From positions 1 through 64,000 of the forward strand of contig NZ_JBKBQG010000017.1 in the NCBI RefSeq assembly GCF_046292825.1: a stretch of DNA of 64,000 nucleotides. Reading direction: 5' to 3'. Positions 53,543 to 62,044 of the stretch are shown piece by piece. Positions within the stretch are counted from its first letter, which is position 1; each line of letters begins with the position of its first letter. Source of the stretch: Salinarimonas sp046292825 (lineage in GTDB: Bacteria; Pseudomonadota; Alphaproteobacteria; Rhizobiales; Beijerinckiaceae). The notes beneath the pieces were generated by a model. The model was not told the DNA's origin. It was given only the letters and a program-made list of their open reading frames with translations, and did no database searches. The position numbers were made by a program, and so were the translations under genes.

Positions 53543-55819
53543 GTGAGCGCTTCCCCCGCCGCTTCCGACCGCGTCGATTATTCCGCCTTCGTCACGCCCG
53601 GCCAGGACGGCCGCGGCCAGCTCGATCTCGCCATCGACGGCATCACCTGCGCCGCCTGCATCCGCGAGATCGAGGAGGGCGTCGCCGGCCTGCCCGGGCT
53701 CGCGACGGCACGCCTCAATTATTCGATGCGCCGCCTGCGCCTGACCCTCGACGGACAGGCCGTGGACCCGACGCCCGTCGTCGAGCGGCTCGAGCGGCTC
53801 GGCTACCGCGCCTATCCCTTCACGACCTCGCGCGAGGAGGAGATCGAGGCGGCCGAGACGAAGGACCTGCTGAAGCGCCTCGGCGTCGCGGCCTTCGCGA
53901 CCATGAACATCATGCTGCTCTCGGTGTCGATCTGGTCGGGCAACGTGTCCGACATCGATTCGGAGACGCGCGACCTCTTCCACTGGATCTCGGCGCTCAT
54001 CGCGATCCCGACGGTCGCCTATTCCGGCCAGCCCTTCTTCCGCTCGGCGATCCGCTCGATCAAGGCGCGCGCGCTCGGCATGGACGTGCCGATCTCGATC
54101 GGCGTGACCCTGGCGGTGGGCATCTCCGTCTACGAGACGCTGCATTCGGCGACCCACGCCTATTTCGATTCGGCCGTGATGCTGCTCGCGTTCCTGCTCG
54201 CCGGGCGCGTGCTCGATCAGGCGATGCGCAAGCGCACCCGCGCGGTCGCGGGCAATCTCATCGCGCTGCGCGGCGACACGGCGCGGCGCGTCGATGCCGA
54301 TGGCGGCATCACCGAGGTCCCGGTCCTCGCGATCAAGGCGGGGGACCGCGTCGCGGTGCGCCCCGGCGATCGGATCGCGATCGACGGCATCGTGGAGGAG
54401 GGCGCCTCGGAGGTCGATGCGAGCCTCGTCACCGGCGAGACGGCGCGCGAGCCCGTGGCGCGCGGCGCCCAGGTCCATTCGGGCACGCTCAACGTGACGG
54501 GCGCGCTCGTGGTGCGCGCGACCGCCGCCGCCGAGAGCTCGCTCGTCGCCGAGGTCAACAAGCTCCTCGACGCCGCGCTCGTGCAGAAATCGGCCTATGT
54601 CCGCATCGCCGACCGCGCCGCCCAGCTCTATTCCCCCGTCGTCCACGCGACGGCGCTCCTGACCGCGATCGGCTGGGTGCTGTGGGGGGCGGACGTCCAT
54701 TTCGCGGTGATCACGGCGGTGGCGGTGCTCATCATCACCTGCCCCTGCGCGCTCGGCCTCGCCGTGCCGGCGGTGCAGGTCGTCGTTTCGGGAGCGCTGT
54801 TCAAGGCGGGGGTTCTCGTCGGGGCGGGCGACGGCATCGAGCGGATCGCGGCCTGCGACACGGTCGTCCTCGACAAGACCGGCACGCTCACGACCCCCGA
54901 GGCGCGCATCGCCAACCGCGCGGGGCTCCCCGACGATCTCCTGCGCGACGCCGCCCGCCTCGCCCAGACCTCGAGCCACCCCCTCGCCAAGGCGCTCGGC
55001 CTGTCCCTGTCGCGCGAGGGGCTCGACACGAGCGCGCTCGCCGACGCGCGCGAGGAGCCGGGGCAGGGGGTCGAGGCGATGGTCGACGGCACCCGTCTGC
55101 GGCTCGGATCGCCCGCCTTCTGCGGGGCCGAGATCGAGGCCGCGATCGCGCTCGCGGAAGACCCGGACGCGACCGCGATCGCGATCCGTCGCGGCGACCG
55201 CGTCGCGGTCGTGACGTTGCGCCAGACGCTCAAGGTCGACGCGGCCGAGACCGTCGCCGCCCTGAAGGCGCAGGGCCTGCACGTGATGATCGTCTCGGGC
55301 GATCGCGCGGGCCCCGTCGCGCGCGCGGCCTCCGCCGTCGGGATCGCCGATTGGCACGCCGGCGCCAAGCCCGCCGACAAGACGGCGATCATCGAGGCCC
55401 TGAAGGCGCAGGGGCGGCACGTGCTGATGGTCGGCGACGGCCTCAACGACGCGCCCGCGCTCGCCGCCGCTCACGCCTCGCTCTCGCCGATCTCGGCCTC
55501 GCACATCGCGCAGACCTGCGCCGACGCGATCGTGCTCGGCGAGCGCCTCGCGCCGGTGTCGGAGGCGGTGCGCCTGTCCCGGCGGGCGCTTCGGATCATG
55601 CGCGAGAATCTCTGGATCTCGACGATCTACAATCTGATCGCCGTGCCGATCGCGGTCGCGGGCTTCGTCACGCCGTTGATCGCGGCGCTCGCGATGTCCG
55701 GCTCGTCGGTGATCGTGACGGTGAACGCGCTGCGCGCGCAGGGCGGCTCCGCCCCGGCGCCGACGCCCGCCCGCGCGGCACCGGCGCCCGCGCCACGTCT
55801 GAAGGAGGTGCGCCCGTGA
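53543..55819 (+). CDS. ccoI: Copper-transporting P1B-type ATPase CcoI (FixI)
   Basis: 758 residues from a GTG. The N-terminal metal site is Cys36-x2-Cys39 in GITCAACI. The intramembrane Cys400-Pro-Cys402 motif binds the transported metal; Asp444 in DKTGTLT is phosphorylated; VGDGLNDAPAL closes the ATP domain. FixI-type pumps move copper out of the cytoplasm for the CcoN active site. It overlaps ccoS by four bases. Confidence 0.94.
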   Translation: MSASPAASDRVDYSAFVTPGQDGRGQLDLAIDGITCAACIREIEEGVAGLPGLATARLNYSMRRLRLTLDGQAVDPTPVVERLERLGYRAYPFTTSREEEIEAAETKDLLKRLGVAAFATMNIMLLSVSIWSGNVSDIDSETRDLFHWISALIAIPTVAYSGQPFFRSAIRSIKARALGMDVPISIGVTLAVGISVYETLHSATHAYFDSAVMLLAFLLAGRVLDQAMRKRTRAVAGNLIALRGDTARRVDADGGITEVPVLAIKAGDRVAVRPGDRIAIDGIVEEGASEVDASLVTGETAREPVARGAQVHSGTLNVTGALVVRATAAAESSLVAEVNKLLDAALVQKSAYVRIADRAAQLYSPVVHATALLTAIGWVLWGADVHFAVITAVAVLIITCPCALGLAVPAVQVVVSGALFKAGVLVGAGDGIERIAACDTVVLDKTGTLTTPEARIANRAGLPDDLLRDAARLAQTSSHPLAKALGLSLSREGLDTSALADAREEPGQGVEAMVDGTRLRLGSPAFCGAEIEAAIALAEDPDATAIAIRRGDRVAVVTLRQTLKVDAAETVAALKAQGLHVMIVSGDRAGPVARAASAVGIADWHAGAKPADKTAIIEALKAQGRHVLMVGDGLNDAPALAAAHASLSPISASHIAQTCADAIVLGERLAPVSEAVRLSRRALRIMRENLWISTIYNLIAVPIAVAGFVTPLIAALAMSGSSVIVTVNALRAQGGSAPAPTPARAAPAPAPRLKEVRP

Positions 55820-55983
55820 ACGTGCTCGTCTATCTCCTGCCGGTCGCGCTCGGCCTCGGCTTCCTCGGCCTCGCCGCCTTCCTCTGGTCGATGCGCACGG
55901 GCCAATACGAGGATCTCGAGGGCGCGGCTTTGCGCGTCCTCGACGACGACGATCTGCCGGAGGGCCGCGAGCCCGATCGGTGA
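55816..55983 (+). CDS. ccoS: cbb3-type cytochrome oxidase assembly protein CcoS (FixS)
   Basis: 55 residues from a GTG at 55816 with a perfect GAAGGAGGTG upstream. One membrane helix (about 3-24) is followed by SMRTGQYEDLEGAALRVLDDDD, of which the GQYEDLEG part is the family motif. It is needed for metal insertion into cbb3 oxidase. It is the last gene of fixGHIS. Confidence 0.92.
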   Translation: MNVLVYLLPVALGLGFLGLAAFLWSMRTGQYEDLEGAALRVLDDDDLPEGREPDR

Positions 55984-55999
55984 GAATTCGGCGGCGCGC

Positions 56000-57007
56000 T
56001 CAGCCTGCGCTTGCCCCCTCCCAGAGCACCACCCCGTCGAAGGCGAAGACCGTCTCGCCGTGCTGGTTGACGCCCTCGTTGCGCTGAAACACGAGCCCCC
56101 AGCCCGGGCGCGAGCCGCTCGGGCGGGTCTGGGTGATGGTGGAGGCGTAGGTGATCACGTCGCCGGCATAGACGGGCCGCGTCCAGGCGAGATTGCGGAA
56201 GCCAGGCGAGGGGCCGAGCGCCGGAACGTGCAGGCCCGCTTCGCGCGCGGCCTCGGCGGCGCGGGTGCGATGATCGACCATCGCCCGCATCCAGCCGGCG
56301 CCCGTATGCCAGCCCGACGCGCAGAGCTTGCCGAAATGGCTCGCGGCCGCCGCATCGGGATCGACGTGAAAGGGTTGCGGATCGAATTGCCGCGCATAGG
56401 CGACGATCTCGTCCGCCTCGAAGCGGCGCGCGCCCAGAACGACGCGCTCGCCGGGAACGAGCGCCTCGAAGGGCAGGAGCGGCGCGGCGGGGGAGGGGGC
56501 GGGCACGCGATCGGCGGGGGCGTGCGGCACGCTCGGTGCCGGCGGCTCGGCGCCGCGGCGGGCGAAGAGGATCCAGTTCGTCTGCTCGAGGATGCGGGTG
56601 CCGGCATCGTCGTCGAGGTGGAAGCGGAAGCGCACGAGGCCGCGATCGGGCCGCGAGCGCGAGGCGCGGGTCTCGAGCACCTCGTGGCCGCCCGAGAGGA
56701 CGGCGCCGGGCCGCAGCGGCGCCCGCCAGCGCACCTCCTCGATGCCCGGCGAGCCCATCGAGGCGGCGCGCAGGATGAAGCCGTCGGAGAGCATGCGCAT
56801 CAGGAGCGCGCAGGTATGCCAGCCCGACGCGATCAGCCCGCCCGCCATGCTCGCCCGCCCCGCCTCCTCGTCGAGATGGAAGCCCTGCGGGTCGAACTCG
56901 CGCGCGAAGGCGACGATCTCCGCGCGGCTCACCGGGCGCGGCTCGTAGGAGAGCCGATCGCCGGGCCGGAAATCCTCGAAATGGAGATCGGATGTCTCGC
57001 TTCCCAT
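56000..57007 (-). CDS. Two-domain MaoC-like hot-dog dehydratase
   Basis: 335 residues. Two MaoC-type hot-dog domains: the first from about 8 to 155 with FAREFDPQGFHLDEEAG, and the second from about 185 to 335 with YARQFDPQPFHVDPDAA. Each has the A-x2-FDPQ-x-FH-x-D form, the place of the hydratase-2 catalytic Asp/His pair, plus SGWHTCALLMRM and SGWHTGAGWMRA. Acyl chain length and substrate are unknown; hydration of enoyl-CoA is expected. Convergent with fixGHIS; upstream gap holds the A6-A8 repeats. Confidence 0.86.
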   Translation of the reverse strand: MGSETSDLHFEDFRPGDRLSYEPRPVSRAEIVAFAREFDPQGFHLDEEAGRASMAGGLIASGWHTCALLMRMLSDGFILRAASMGSPGIEEVRWRAPLRPGAVLSGGHEVLETRASRSRPDRGLVRFRFHLDDDAGTRILEQTNWILFARRGAEPPAPSVPHAPADRVPAPSPAAPLLPFEALVPGERVVLGARRFEADEIVAYARQFDPQPFHVDPDAAAASHFGKLCASGWHTGAGWMRAMVDHRTRAAEAAREAGLHVPALGPSPGFRNLAWTRPVYAGDVITYASTITQTRPSGSRPGWGLVFQRNEGVNQHGETVFAFDGVVLWEGASAG

Positions 57008-57078
57008 CGCGCGCTCGCCTCGTCTGGTGTCCGGCGGCGACCTTAGGCGAAGAGGAGGGCGCCGGGGAGTGCGCGGAA

Positions 57079-57209
57079 TCCCTCCCGGAGGGGAGGGTGG
57101 ACACGCGAGGGGAGCGAGCGTGGCCGGATAGAGATTTTCCTTCATGCGCCGGGCCCCACCCGACCCCTGTCGCTTCGCTCCAGGGGCCACCCTCCCCTGC
57201 GGGGAGGGA
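57079..57209. repeat. Family A palindromic intergenic repeat, copy A6
   Basis: About 131 bp. A slightly shortened copy at the left of a triplet (A6, A7, A8) that takes up most of the 580-base gap between the MaoC protein and amtB. Confidence 0.85.
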
Positions 57210-57221
57210 GGGGCGCGCGCA

Positions 57222-57367
57222 TCCCTCCCCGGAGGGGAGGGTGGACTTGCGAGGCGAAGCCGAGAAAGGCCGGGTGGGGCCCGGGTGGAGGATTATCCTC
57301 CAAGTGTCGGGCCCCACCCGACCCCTGTCGCTCCGCTCCAGGGGCCACCCTCCCCTACGGGGAGGGA
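57222..57367. repeat. Family A palindromic intergenic repeat, copy A7
   Basis: About 146 bp, in the same orientation as A6 and A8, 12 bases after A6. Confidence 0.88.
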
Positions 57368-57378
57368 GGGGCGCGAAA

Positions 57379-57525
57379 TCCCTCCCCGTAGGGGAGGGTG
57401 GACTTGCGAGGCGATAGCCGAGAAAGGCCGGGTGGGGCCCGGGTGGAGAATTCGCGTCGAGCCACGGGCCCCACCCGACCCCTGTCGCTTTCGCTCCAGG
57501 GGCCACCCTCCCCTGCGGGGAGGGA
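57379..57525. repeat. Family A palindromic intergenic repeat, copy A8
   Basis: About 147 bp, 11 bases after A7. It ends 11 bases before the amtB terminator. No gene is seen in 57008-57587. Confidence 0.88.
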
Positions 57526-57536
57526 TGAACGGAAAA

Positions 57537-57560
57537 CGCCGCGCCCGGGGGGGGGCGGCG
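57537..57560 (-). terminator. Rho-independent terminator of glnK-amtB
   Basis: On the minus strand the stem CGCCGCCC pairs with GGGCGCGGCG (one bulge), followed by TTTT. It begins 27 bases past the amtB stop and fits an intrinsic terminator. Confidence 0.75.
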
Positions 57561-57587
57561 GCTCGATGTTTGCAATTCCGGTTCGGA

Positions 57588-58949
57588 TCAGGCGCGGCCG
57601 GCGCCGGCGAACTCGGGATAGGCCTCCACACCGACCTCGTGCTTGTCGAGGCCGACGCGCTCCTCTTCCTTGGAGACGCGCACGCCCATCGTGAGCTTCA
57701 GCGCGTACCAGACGATGGCGGACGCGACGACCGTGAAGGCGCCGTAGGCGAGAACGCCGATCGCCTGCACGCTGAAATACGTGTCGGCGTTCGAGATCGG
57801 AACCGCCATCGTGCCCCAGATGCCGGCGAAGAGGTGGACCGGGATCGCGCCGACCACGTCGTCGATCTTCAGCTTGTCGAGGAGCGGCACCGCGAAGACC
57901 ACGATCGCGCCGCCGATCGCGCCGACGAAGATCGCGACCGGCACGGACGGCGCCAGCGGCTCGGCGGTGATCGCGACGAGGCCCGCGAGCGCGCCGTTGA
58001 GCGCGATGGTCAGGTCGACCTTCTTGTAGATCGCCTGGCAGAGCAGCATCGCGGTGACGACGCCCGCCGCCGCGGCGAGGTTGGTGTTGACGAAGATGCG
58101 GGCGACGGACGAGGCGTCCTCGATCGTGCCCATCGCGAGCTGCGAGCCGCCGTTGAAGCCGAACCAGCCGAGCCACAGGATGAAGGTGCCGAGCGTGGCG
58201 AGCGGCATCGAGGAACCCGGCAGCGGGTTGACGCGGCCTTCCGCCGAGTACTTGTCGGCACGCGCGCCGATGATGAGCGCGCCGGTGAGCGCCGCCCAGC
58301 CGCCGACCGAGTGCACCAGCGTCGAGCCGGCGAAATCGGAGAAGCCCATCTCGTAGAGCCAGCCCTCGCCCCACTGCCAGGAGCCGGTGATCGGGTAGAG
58401 CACGCCCGTCAGGATCGCGACGAAGATGAGGAACGGCCACAGCTTCGTGCGCTCGGCGATGGTGCCGGACACGATCGAGGCGGTGGTCGCGGCGAACACC
58501 ATCTGGAAGAACCAGTCGGAAGCCGCGGCGTAATCGCCCGTGTCGAGCGCCGGATCGGGAATGTCCTTCGGGATCGGCGTGCCGAAGAAGCCGCCGCCGA
58601 CGCCCTCGTACATGAGGTTGTAGCCGATCACCCAGAACATCAGGCCCGCGATCGAATAGAGGGCGATGTTCTTCAGGCACTGCATGGAGACGTTCTTCGA
58701 GCGCACCATGCCGGCCTCGAGCATGGCGAAGCCCGCGGCCATCCACATCACGAGGAAGCCGCCGATGAGGAAGAGGAGCGTGTTGAAGACGAACTGGCCG
58801 TCGGCCGGCACGGCGGTCGACGCGGCGACCTCGACGGCCTCCTCGACGACCTCGGCGCCCGGAACGACGTCCTGGGCGACGGCCGCCGTGGCGAGGATCG
58901 CGAGGGCGGCGGTCGCGCCGATCGCCCGAGTCAGGATGGAAGACGACAT
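57588..58949 (-). CDS. amtB: Ammonium transporter AmtB
   Basis: 453 residues. A signal peptide (1-25, ending VAQ) is followed by a hydrophilic segment and eleven membrane helices. Family blocks are AGFAMLEAGMVRSKN, WFFQMVFAATTASIVSGTIAER, DFAGSTLVHSVGGWAALTGA (first pore His) and GAIPVHLFAGIWGT (second pore His). It imports ammonium and is gated by GlnK, encoded 38 bases upstream on the same strand. Ends with RVGLDKHEVGVEAYPEF, a conserved C-terminal motif of this family. Confidence 0.95.
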   Translation of the reverse strand: MSSSILTRAIGATAALAILATAAVAQDVVPGAEVVEEAVEVAASTAVPADGQFVFNTLLFLIGGFLVMWMAAGFAMLEAGMVRSKNVSMQCLKNIALYSIAGLMFWVIGYNLMYEGVGGGFFGTPIPKDIPDPALDTGDYAAASDWFFQMVFAATTASIVSGTIAERTKLWPFLIFVAILTGVLYPITGSWQWGEGWLYEMGFSDFAGSTLVHSVGGWAALTGALIIGARADKYSAEGRVNPLPGSSMPLATLGTFILWLGWFGFNGGSQLAMGTIEDASSVARIFVNTNLAAAAGVVTAMLLCQAIYKKVDLTIALNGALAGLVAITAEPLAPSVPVAIFVGAIGGAIVVFAVPLLDKLKIDDVVGAIPVHLFAGIWGTMAVPISNADTYFSVQAIGVLAYGAFTVVASAIVWYALKLTMGVRVSKEEERVGLDKHEVGVEAYPEFAGAGRA

Positions 58950-58987
58950 GCGAAAACTCCTGCGATGGTTCGGGGCGAGCGGGCGCG

Positions 58988-59326
58988 TCAGAGCGCGTCC
59001 GCGTCGGTCTCGCCGGTGCGGATCCGGACCGCCTTCTCCAGCGGCATGACGAAGATCTTGCCGTCGCCGATCTGGCCGGTGCGGGCGGCAGCCGCGATCG
59101 CCTCGACGGCGGGCGCGACGAGATCGGCGGAGACCGCGACCTCGATCTTGATCTTCGGCAGGAAGCTCACGGCGTATTCGGCGCCGCGATAGATCTCCGT
59201 GTGTCCCTTCTGCCGACCGTAACCTTTGACCTCGGTGACGGTCAGGCCGTGCACGCCGAGAGCGGTGAGCGCGTCGCGCACCTCCTCGAGCTTGAACGGC
59301 TTGATCACAGCCATCACGATCTTCAT
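58988..59326 (-). CDS. glnK: PII signal protein GlnK
   Basis: 112 residues, the complete PII length. KIVMAVIKPFKLEEVRDAL at the start, T-loop EVKGYGRQKGHTEIYRGAEY with the uridylylated Tyr51, and a C-terminal IRTGETDADAL. It senses 2-oxoglutarate, ATP/ADP and nitrogen status and blocks AmtB when ammonium is high. AAGGGGG is seven bases before the ATG. The gene is first in glnK-amtB with a sigma-54-type promoter upstream. Confidence 0.96.
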   Translation of the reverse strand: MKIVMAVIKPFKLEEVRDALTALGVHGLTVTEVKGYGRQKGHTEIYRGAEYAVSFLPKIKIEVAVSADLVAPAVEAIAAAARTGQIGDGKIFVMPLEKAVRIRTGETDADAL

Positions 59327-59424
59327 GGGCAAGCCCCCTTGCATGCCGACCTGCTCGACGCCTGTCGACCGGTTGCGCGAACCCGGGGCCGCGAGCGGAC
59401 CCGTCGGGTGTCGGGCGGCTCCCA

Positions 59425-59440
59425 ATCAAAGGGCGTGCCA
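59425..59440 (-). promoter_or_regulatory. Sigma-54 (-24/-12) promoter of glnK-amtB
   Basis: On the minus strand TGGCACG-N4-TTGAT matches the consensus TGGCACG-N4-TTGCA at all but the last GC step (GA instead of GC). Distance to the glnK start is about 100 bases. This fits control by NtrC, encoded at 5546-6994. Confidence 0.75.
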
Positions 59441-59797
59441 AGACCGGGGGGTTGGGTGAATAAATTGTTGCGACGCGAAAGCGAGAGCCCCGCGCCCATG
59501 GCTGCGCCTCGGCTCGGCCATGCGTGTTTCTCCTGATGCGCGACCCGGCTGACCGCTGGTTCAGGCCGGTGGAACGGCGCGCGATCGAGCAGAATGCACA
59601 AAGCACAGGCAATAACGATGCGGAGCGCCTCGCCTGCCTGCAAAGCGAGCAGATTCCGTGGCCCTCGCCGATGCACCTCGTGCCCCGCTCGCCCGCGATC
59701 TTTCGCCAGGGCATCCGCACGAGCACGGATGCGCGCCCGTCGTGGTCCCGTCACGACGGGCCGCTAGGCCGGCTGTCGGGGAAGAAGGAGACGCGGG
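59441..59797. other. Intergenic region upstream of glnK and the MaoC-FabI gene
   Basis: No gene was recognised in this 357-base stretch; open frames here have no protein-like composition. It is less GC-rich in parts (59455-59480, 59590-59625). TGCACAAAGCACAGGCA at 59597-59613 and GCACCTCGTGC near 59675-59685 are TGCAC-type sequences that might be NtrC enhancer sites, but neither fits the consensus spacing well. Confidence 0.5.
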
Positions 59798-61093
59798 ATG
59801 ACGGACGAGACGAGCCGACGGGAGCCGGACGCGGCGCGCGCGGACGCGCTCCTGAGAAACCGCACCTTCGACGAACTCGCGATCGGCGAGGAGGCGCAGG
59901 TCACGCGCGTCCTGACGGGACGCGACATCGCGCTCTTCGCCATCGTGTCGGGCGACGTGAACCCGGCCCATCTCGACCCGGCATTCGCGGCGAGCGACCT
60001 CTTCCACGACATCGTCGCGCACGGCATGTGGGCGGGCGGGCTGATCTCGGCGGTGCTCGGCACGCGGCTCCCGGGGCCGGGCACGATCTATCTCGGCCAG
60101 GACCTGCGTTTCCGGCGCCCGGTGAAGGTCGGCGACGCGATCACGACGCGGGTGCGGCTCGTGGAGAAGCGCGCGGAGAAGGCCGTGTGCGTGTTCGCGT
60201 GCGTCTGCGTGAACCAGCACGGCGAGAACGTCGTGACCGGCACGGCCGAGGTGATCGCGCCGACGCAGAGCCTCGTCGTGCCCCGCCCGCACCTGCCCTC
60301 GGTGAGCCTCCACGAGGGCGGGCCCGATCCCTTCGATCTCGCCGGCAAGAAGGGGCTCGTCGTCGGCATCGCCAACGACCAATCGATCGCCCATGGCTGC
60401 GCGCGCGCCTTCCGGGCGGCCGGGGCCGACCTCGCGCTGACCTATCTGAACGAGAAGGCGCGGCCGCATGTCGAGCCCTGCGCGCAGGCCCTCGGCGCCG
60501 ACCTCTTCCTGCCCTGCGACGTGCGCGAGGAGGGGCAGCTCGAAGCCGTCTTCGAGGCGATCCGCGCGCGCTGGGGGCGGCTCGATTTCGTGCTGCACGC
60601 GATCGCCTTCGCCCCGCGCGAGGACCTGCACGGCCGCGTGGTCGACGCCTCCGCGGCCGGGTTCGGGCTCGCGATGGACGTCTCCTGCCATTCCTTCATC
60701 CGCATGGCGCGTCTCGCCGAGCCCCTCATGCAAGCCGGCGGGACGCTGCTCACGGTGACCTTCTACGGCTCCGAACGCGTGGTCGACCGCTACAATCTCA
60801 TGGGGCCGGTCAAGGCCGCGCTCGAGAGCTCGGTCCGCTATCTCGCCGCCGAGCTCGGCCCGAAGGGCATCCGCGCGCACGCCCTCTCGCCGGGGCCGAT
60901 CCGCACGCGCGCGGCGAGCGGCATCGACCGGTTCGACGCCCTCCTCGCCGCCGCCGCCGAGAAGGCGCCGCAGCACCACCTCGCCGATATCGACGACGTC
61001 GGCGCGCTCGCCCGCTTCCTCGTCTCGGACGCCGCACGGCGGATCACGGGAACGGTGATCCCGGTCGACGGAGGCGCGCACGTGATGGGGTGA
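59798..61093 (+). CDS. Fusion of MaoC (R)-hydratase domain and FabI-like enoyl-ACP reductase
   Basis: 431 residues. Residues about 22-155 are a MaoC/hydratase-2 domain: SGDVNPAHLD at 51-60 gives the catalytic Asp53 and His58, followed by GMWAGGLISAVLG. Residues about 178-431 are a FabI-type SDR: GIANDQSIAHG for NADH, then FYGSERVVDRYNLMGPVKAA with Tyr332 and Lys339 at the spacing of E. coli Tyr156/Lys163. The position of E. coli Tyr146 is Phe322 here, with Tyr323 next to it. FabI proteins are normally about 260 residues. One chain could hydrate/dehydrate and reduce enoyl thioesters. AAGGAG precedes the ATG. Confidence 0.85.
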   Translation: MTDETSRREPDAARADALLRNRTFDELAIGEEAQVTRVLTGRDIALFAIVSGDVNPAHLDPAFAASDLFHDIVAHGMWAGGLISAVLGTRLPGPGTIYLGQDLRFRRPVKVGDAITTRVRLVEKRAEKAVCVFACVCVNQHGENVVTGTAEVIAPTQSLVVPRPHLPSVSLHEGGPDPFDLAGKKGLVVGIANDQSIAHGCARAFRAAGADLALTYLNEKARPHVEPCAQALGADLFLPCDVREEGQLEAVFEAIRARWGRLDFVLHAIAFAPREDLHGRVVDASAAGFGLAMDVSCHSFIRMARLAEPLMQAGGTLLTVTFYGSERVVDRYNLMGPVKAALESSVRYLAAELGPKGIRAHALSPGPIRTRAASGIDRFDALLAAAAEKAPQHHLADIDDVGALARFLVSDAARRITGTVIPVDGGAHVMG

Positions 61094-61150
61094 GGCGGGA
61101 GCGGGCCCGCGCTCTCCTTCCCTTGGGAGTTTGAAAATCTTTCGTTGCGG

Positions 61151-61329
61151 TGTCATCCCGGACGCCGAAGGCGATCCGGGACCCATACCCGCAACGCATC
61201 AGTCGCAGCCTGTAGGCTGCGTTTCTCCGACGATAGCTGCCCGACGGTAGCGGAACGAGCGCGGCATGCGCGCTCGGGGTTGTCGTCGAGGTTATGGGTC
61301 CCGGGTCCGCTTCGCGGCCCGCGATGACA
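61151..61329. repeat. Family B palindromic intergenic repeat, copy B3
   Basis: 179 bp in the orientation of B1, from TGTCATCCCGGACGCC to GGCCCGCGATGACA (one change from the consensus right end). It fills the 288-base gap between the MaoC-FabI gene and thpR. Confidence 0.86.
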
Positions 61330-61381
61330 ACCTCCGAACGATTCACGAACGCCGAGGTGAAGCAGAGCGGCGCCGTCCTCC

Positions 61382-61921
61382 TCACTCCGCGAGCGGATAA
61401 GCCGCCTCGACGACGTACGGTCCGCCGCCGGTGCCGGGTTTGGCCGAGAACACCGCGATGCGGTCGACGGCGAAACGCAGCGGCGGCAGCGGTTCTCGGA
61501 CGGCGATCCAGGCCGCGACGGCGCGTGCGTCGACGCCGCGCATGCGCGCGAGCGTCACGTGCGGCACGAATTTGCGCGTCTCGGGCGCGAGCCCGGCGCG
61601 GCGCGCGAGCCGCTCGACCTCGCTTTGCAGATCGGCGAGTTCGCGATCGGCGGGCAGAGTCGCGATGAGCGCATGCGGCTTGTCGCCCCCGAAGCTCGCG
61701 AGGGCGTCGATCGCGAGCGCGATCGGCTCGCGCGGGCGCCGCTCCGCGAGGGCGGCGTAGAGGTCGTCCGCCACGTCGCCGTCGACGTCGCCGACGAAGC
61801 GGAGCGTGACGTGCAGATCCTCCCGCGCCACGAAGCGGGCGCCCTCGAGGCCTCCGGCGAGGCCGGAGAGCGTCTCGGCGACAGGCTCGGGCAGCTCGAG
61901 CCCCACGAACAGCCGGGGCAT
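61382..61921 (-). CDS. thpR: RNA 2',3'-cyclic phosphodiesterase ThpR (2H family)
   Basis: 179 residues. The two H-x-T motifs of the 2H phosphoesterases are His37 (HVTLRFVGD) and His121 (HVTLARM). Starts PRLFVGLELPE. It hydrolyses 2',3'-cyclic phosphates in RNA to 2'-phosphates; ThpR/LigT is also known for tRNA half ligation. The ATG at 61921 gives normal family length. It is divergent from the DUF2336 gene. Confidence 0.9.
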   Translation of the reverse strand: MPRLFVGLELPEPVAETLSGLAGGLEGARFVAREDLHVTLRFVGDVDGDVADDLYAALAERRPREPIALAIDALASFGGDKPHALIATLPADRELADLQSEVERLARRAGLAPETRKFVPHVTLARMRGVDARAVAAWIAVREPLPPLRFAVDRIAVFSAKPGTGGGPYVVEAAYPLAE

Positions 61922-62044
61922 GATGCGTCTCCTCTCGTCTGCACAACTCGTATGCGCGCGACGCCCGCATGATTCGCCGACGATTTCACGTTTCTTCAAG
62001 ACATTCGATGCGATTTTTCCAGTGCATTTGTGAAAAGGCGTGCG

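Noticed and set aside
57079..57525. Possible CRISPR array because of three tandem repeat units
   Set aside because: Units are about 131-147 bp with internal palindromes and gaps of only 11-12 bp; there are no regular spacers and no cas genes.
59597..59613. NtrC enhancer site upstream of glnK
   Set aside because: Only the left half matches TGCAC-type half-sites; the right half is poor, so it is noted only within the intergenic entry.
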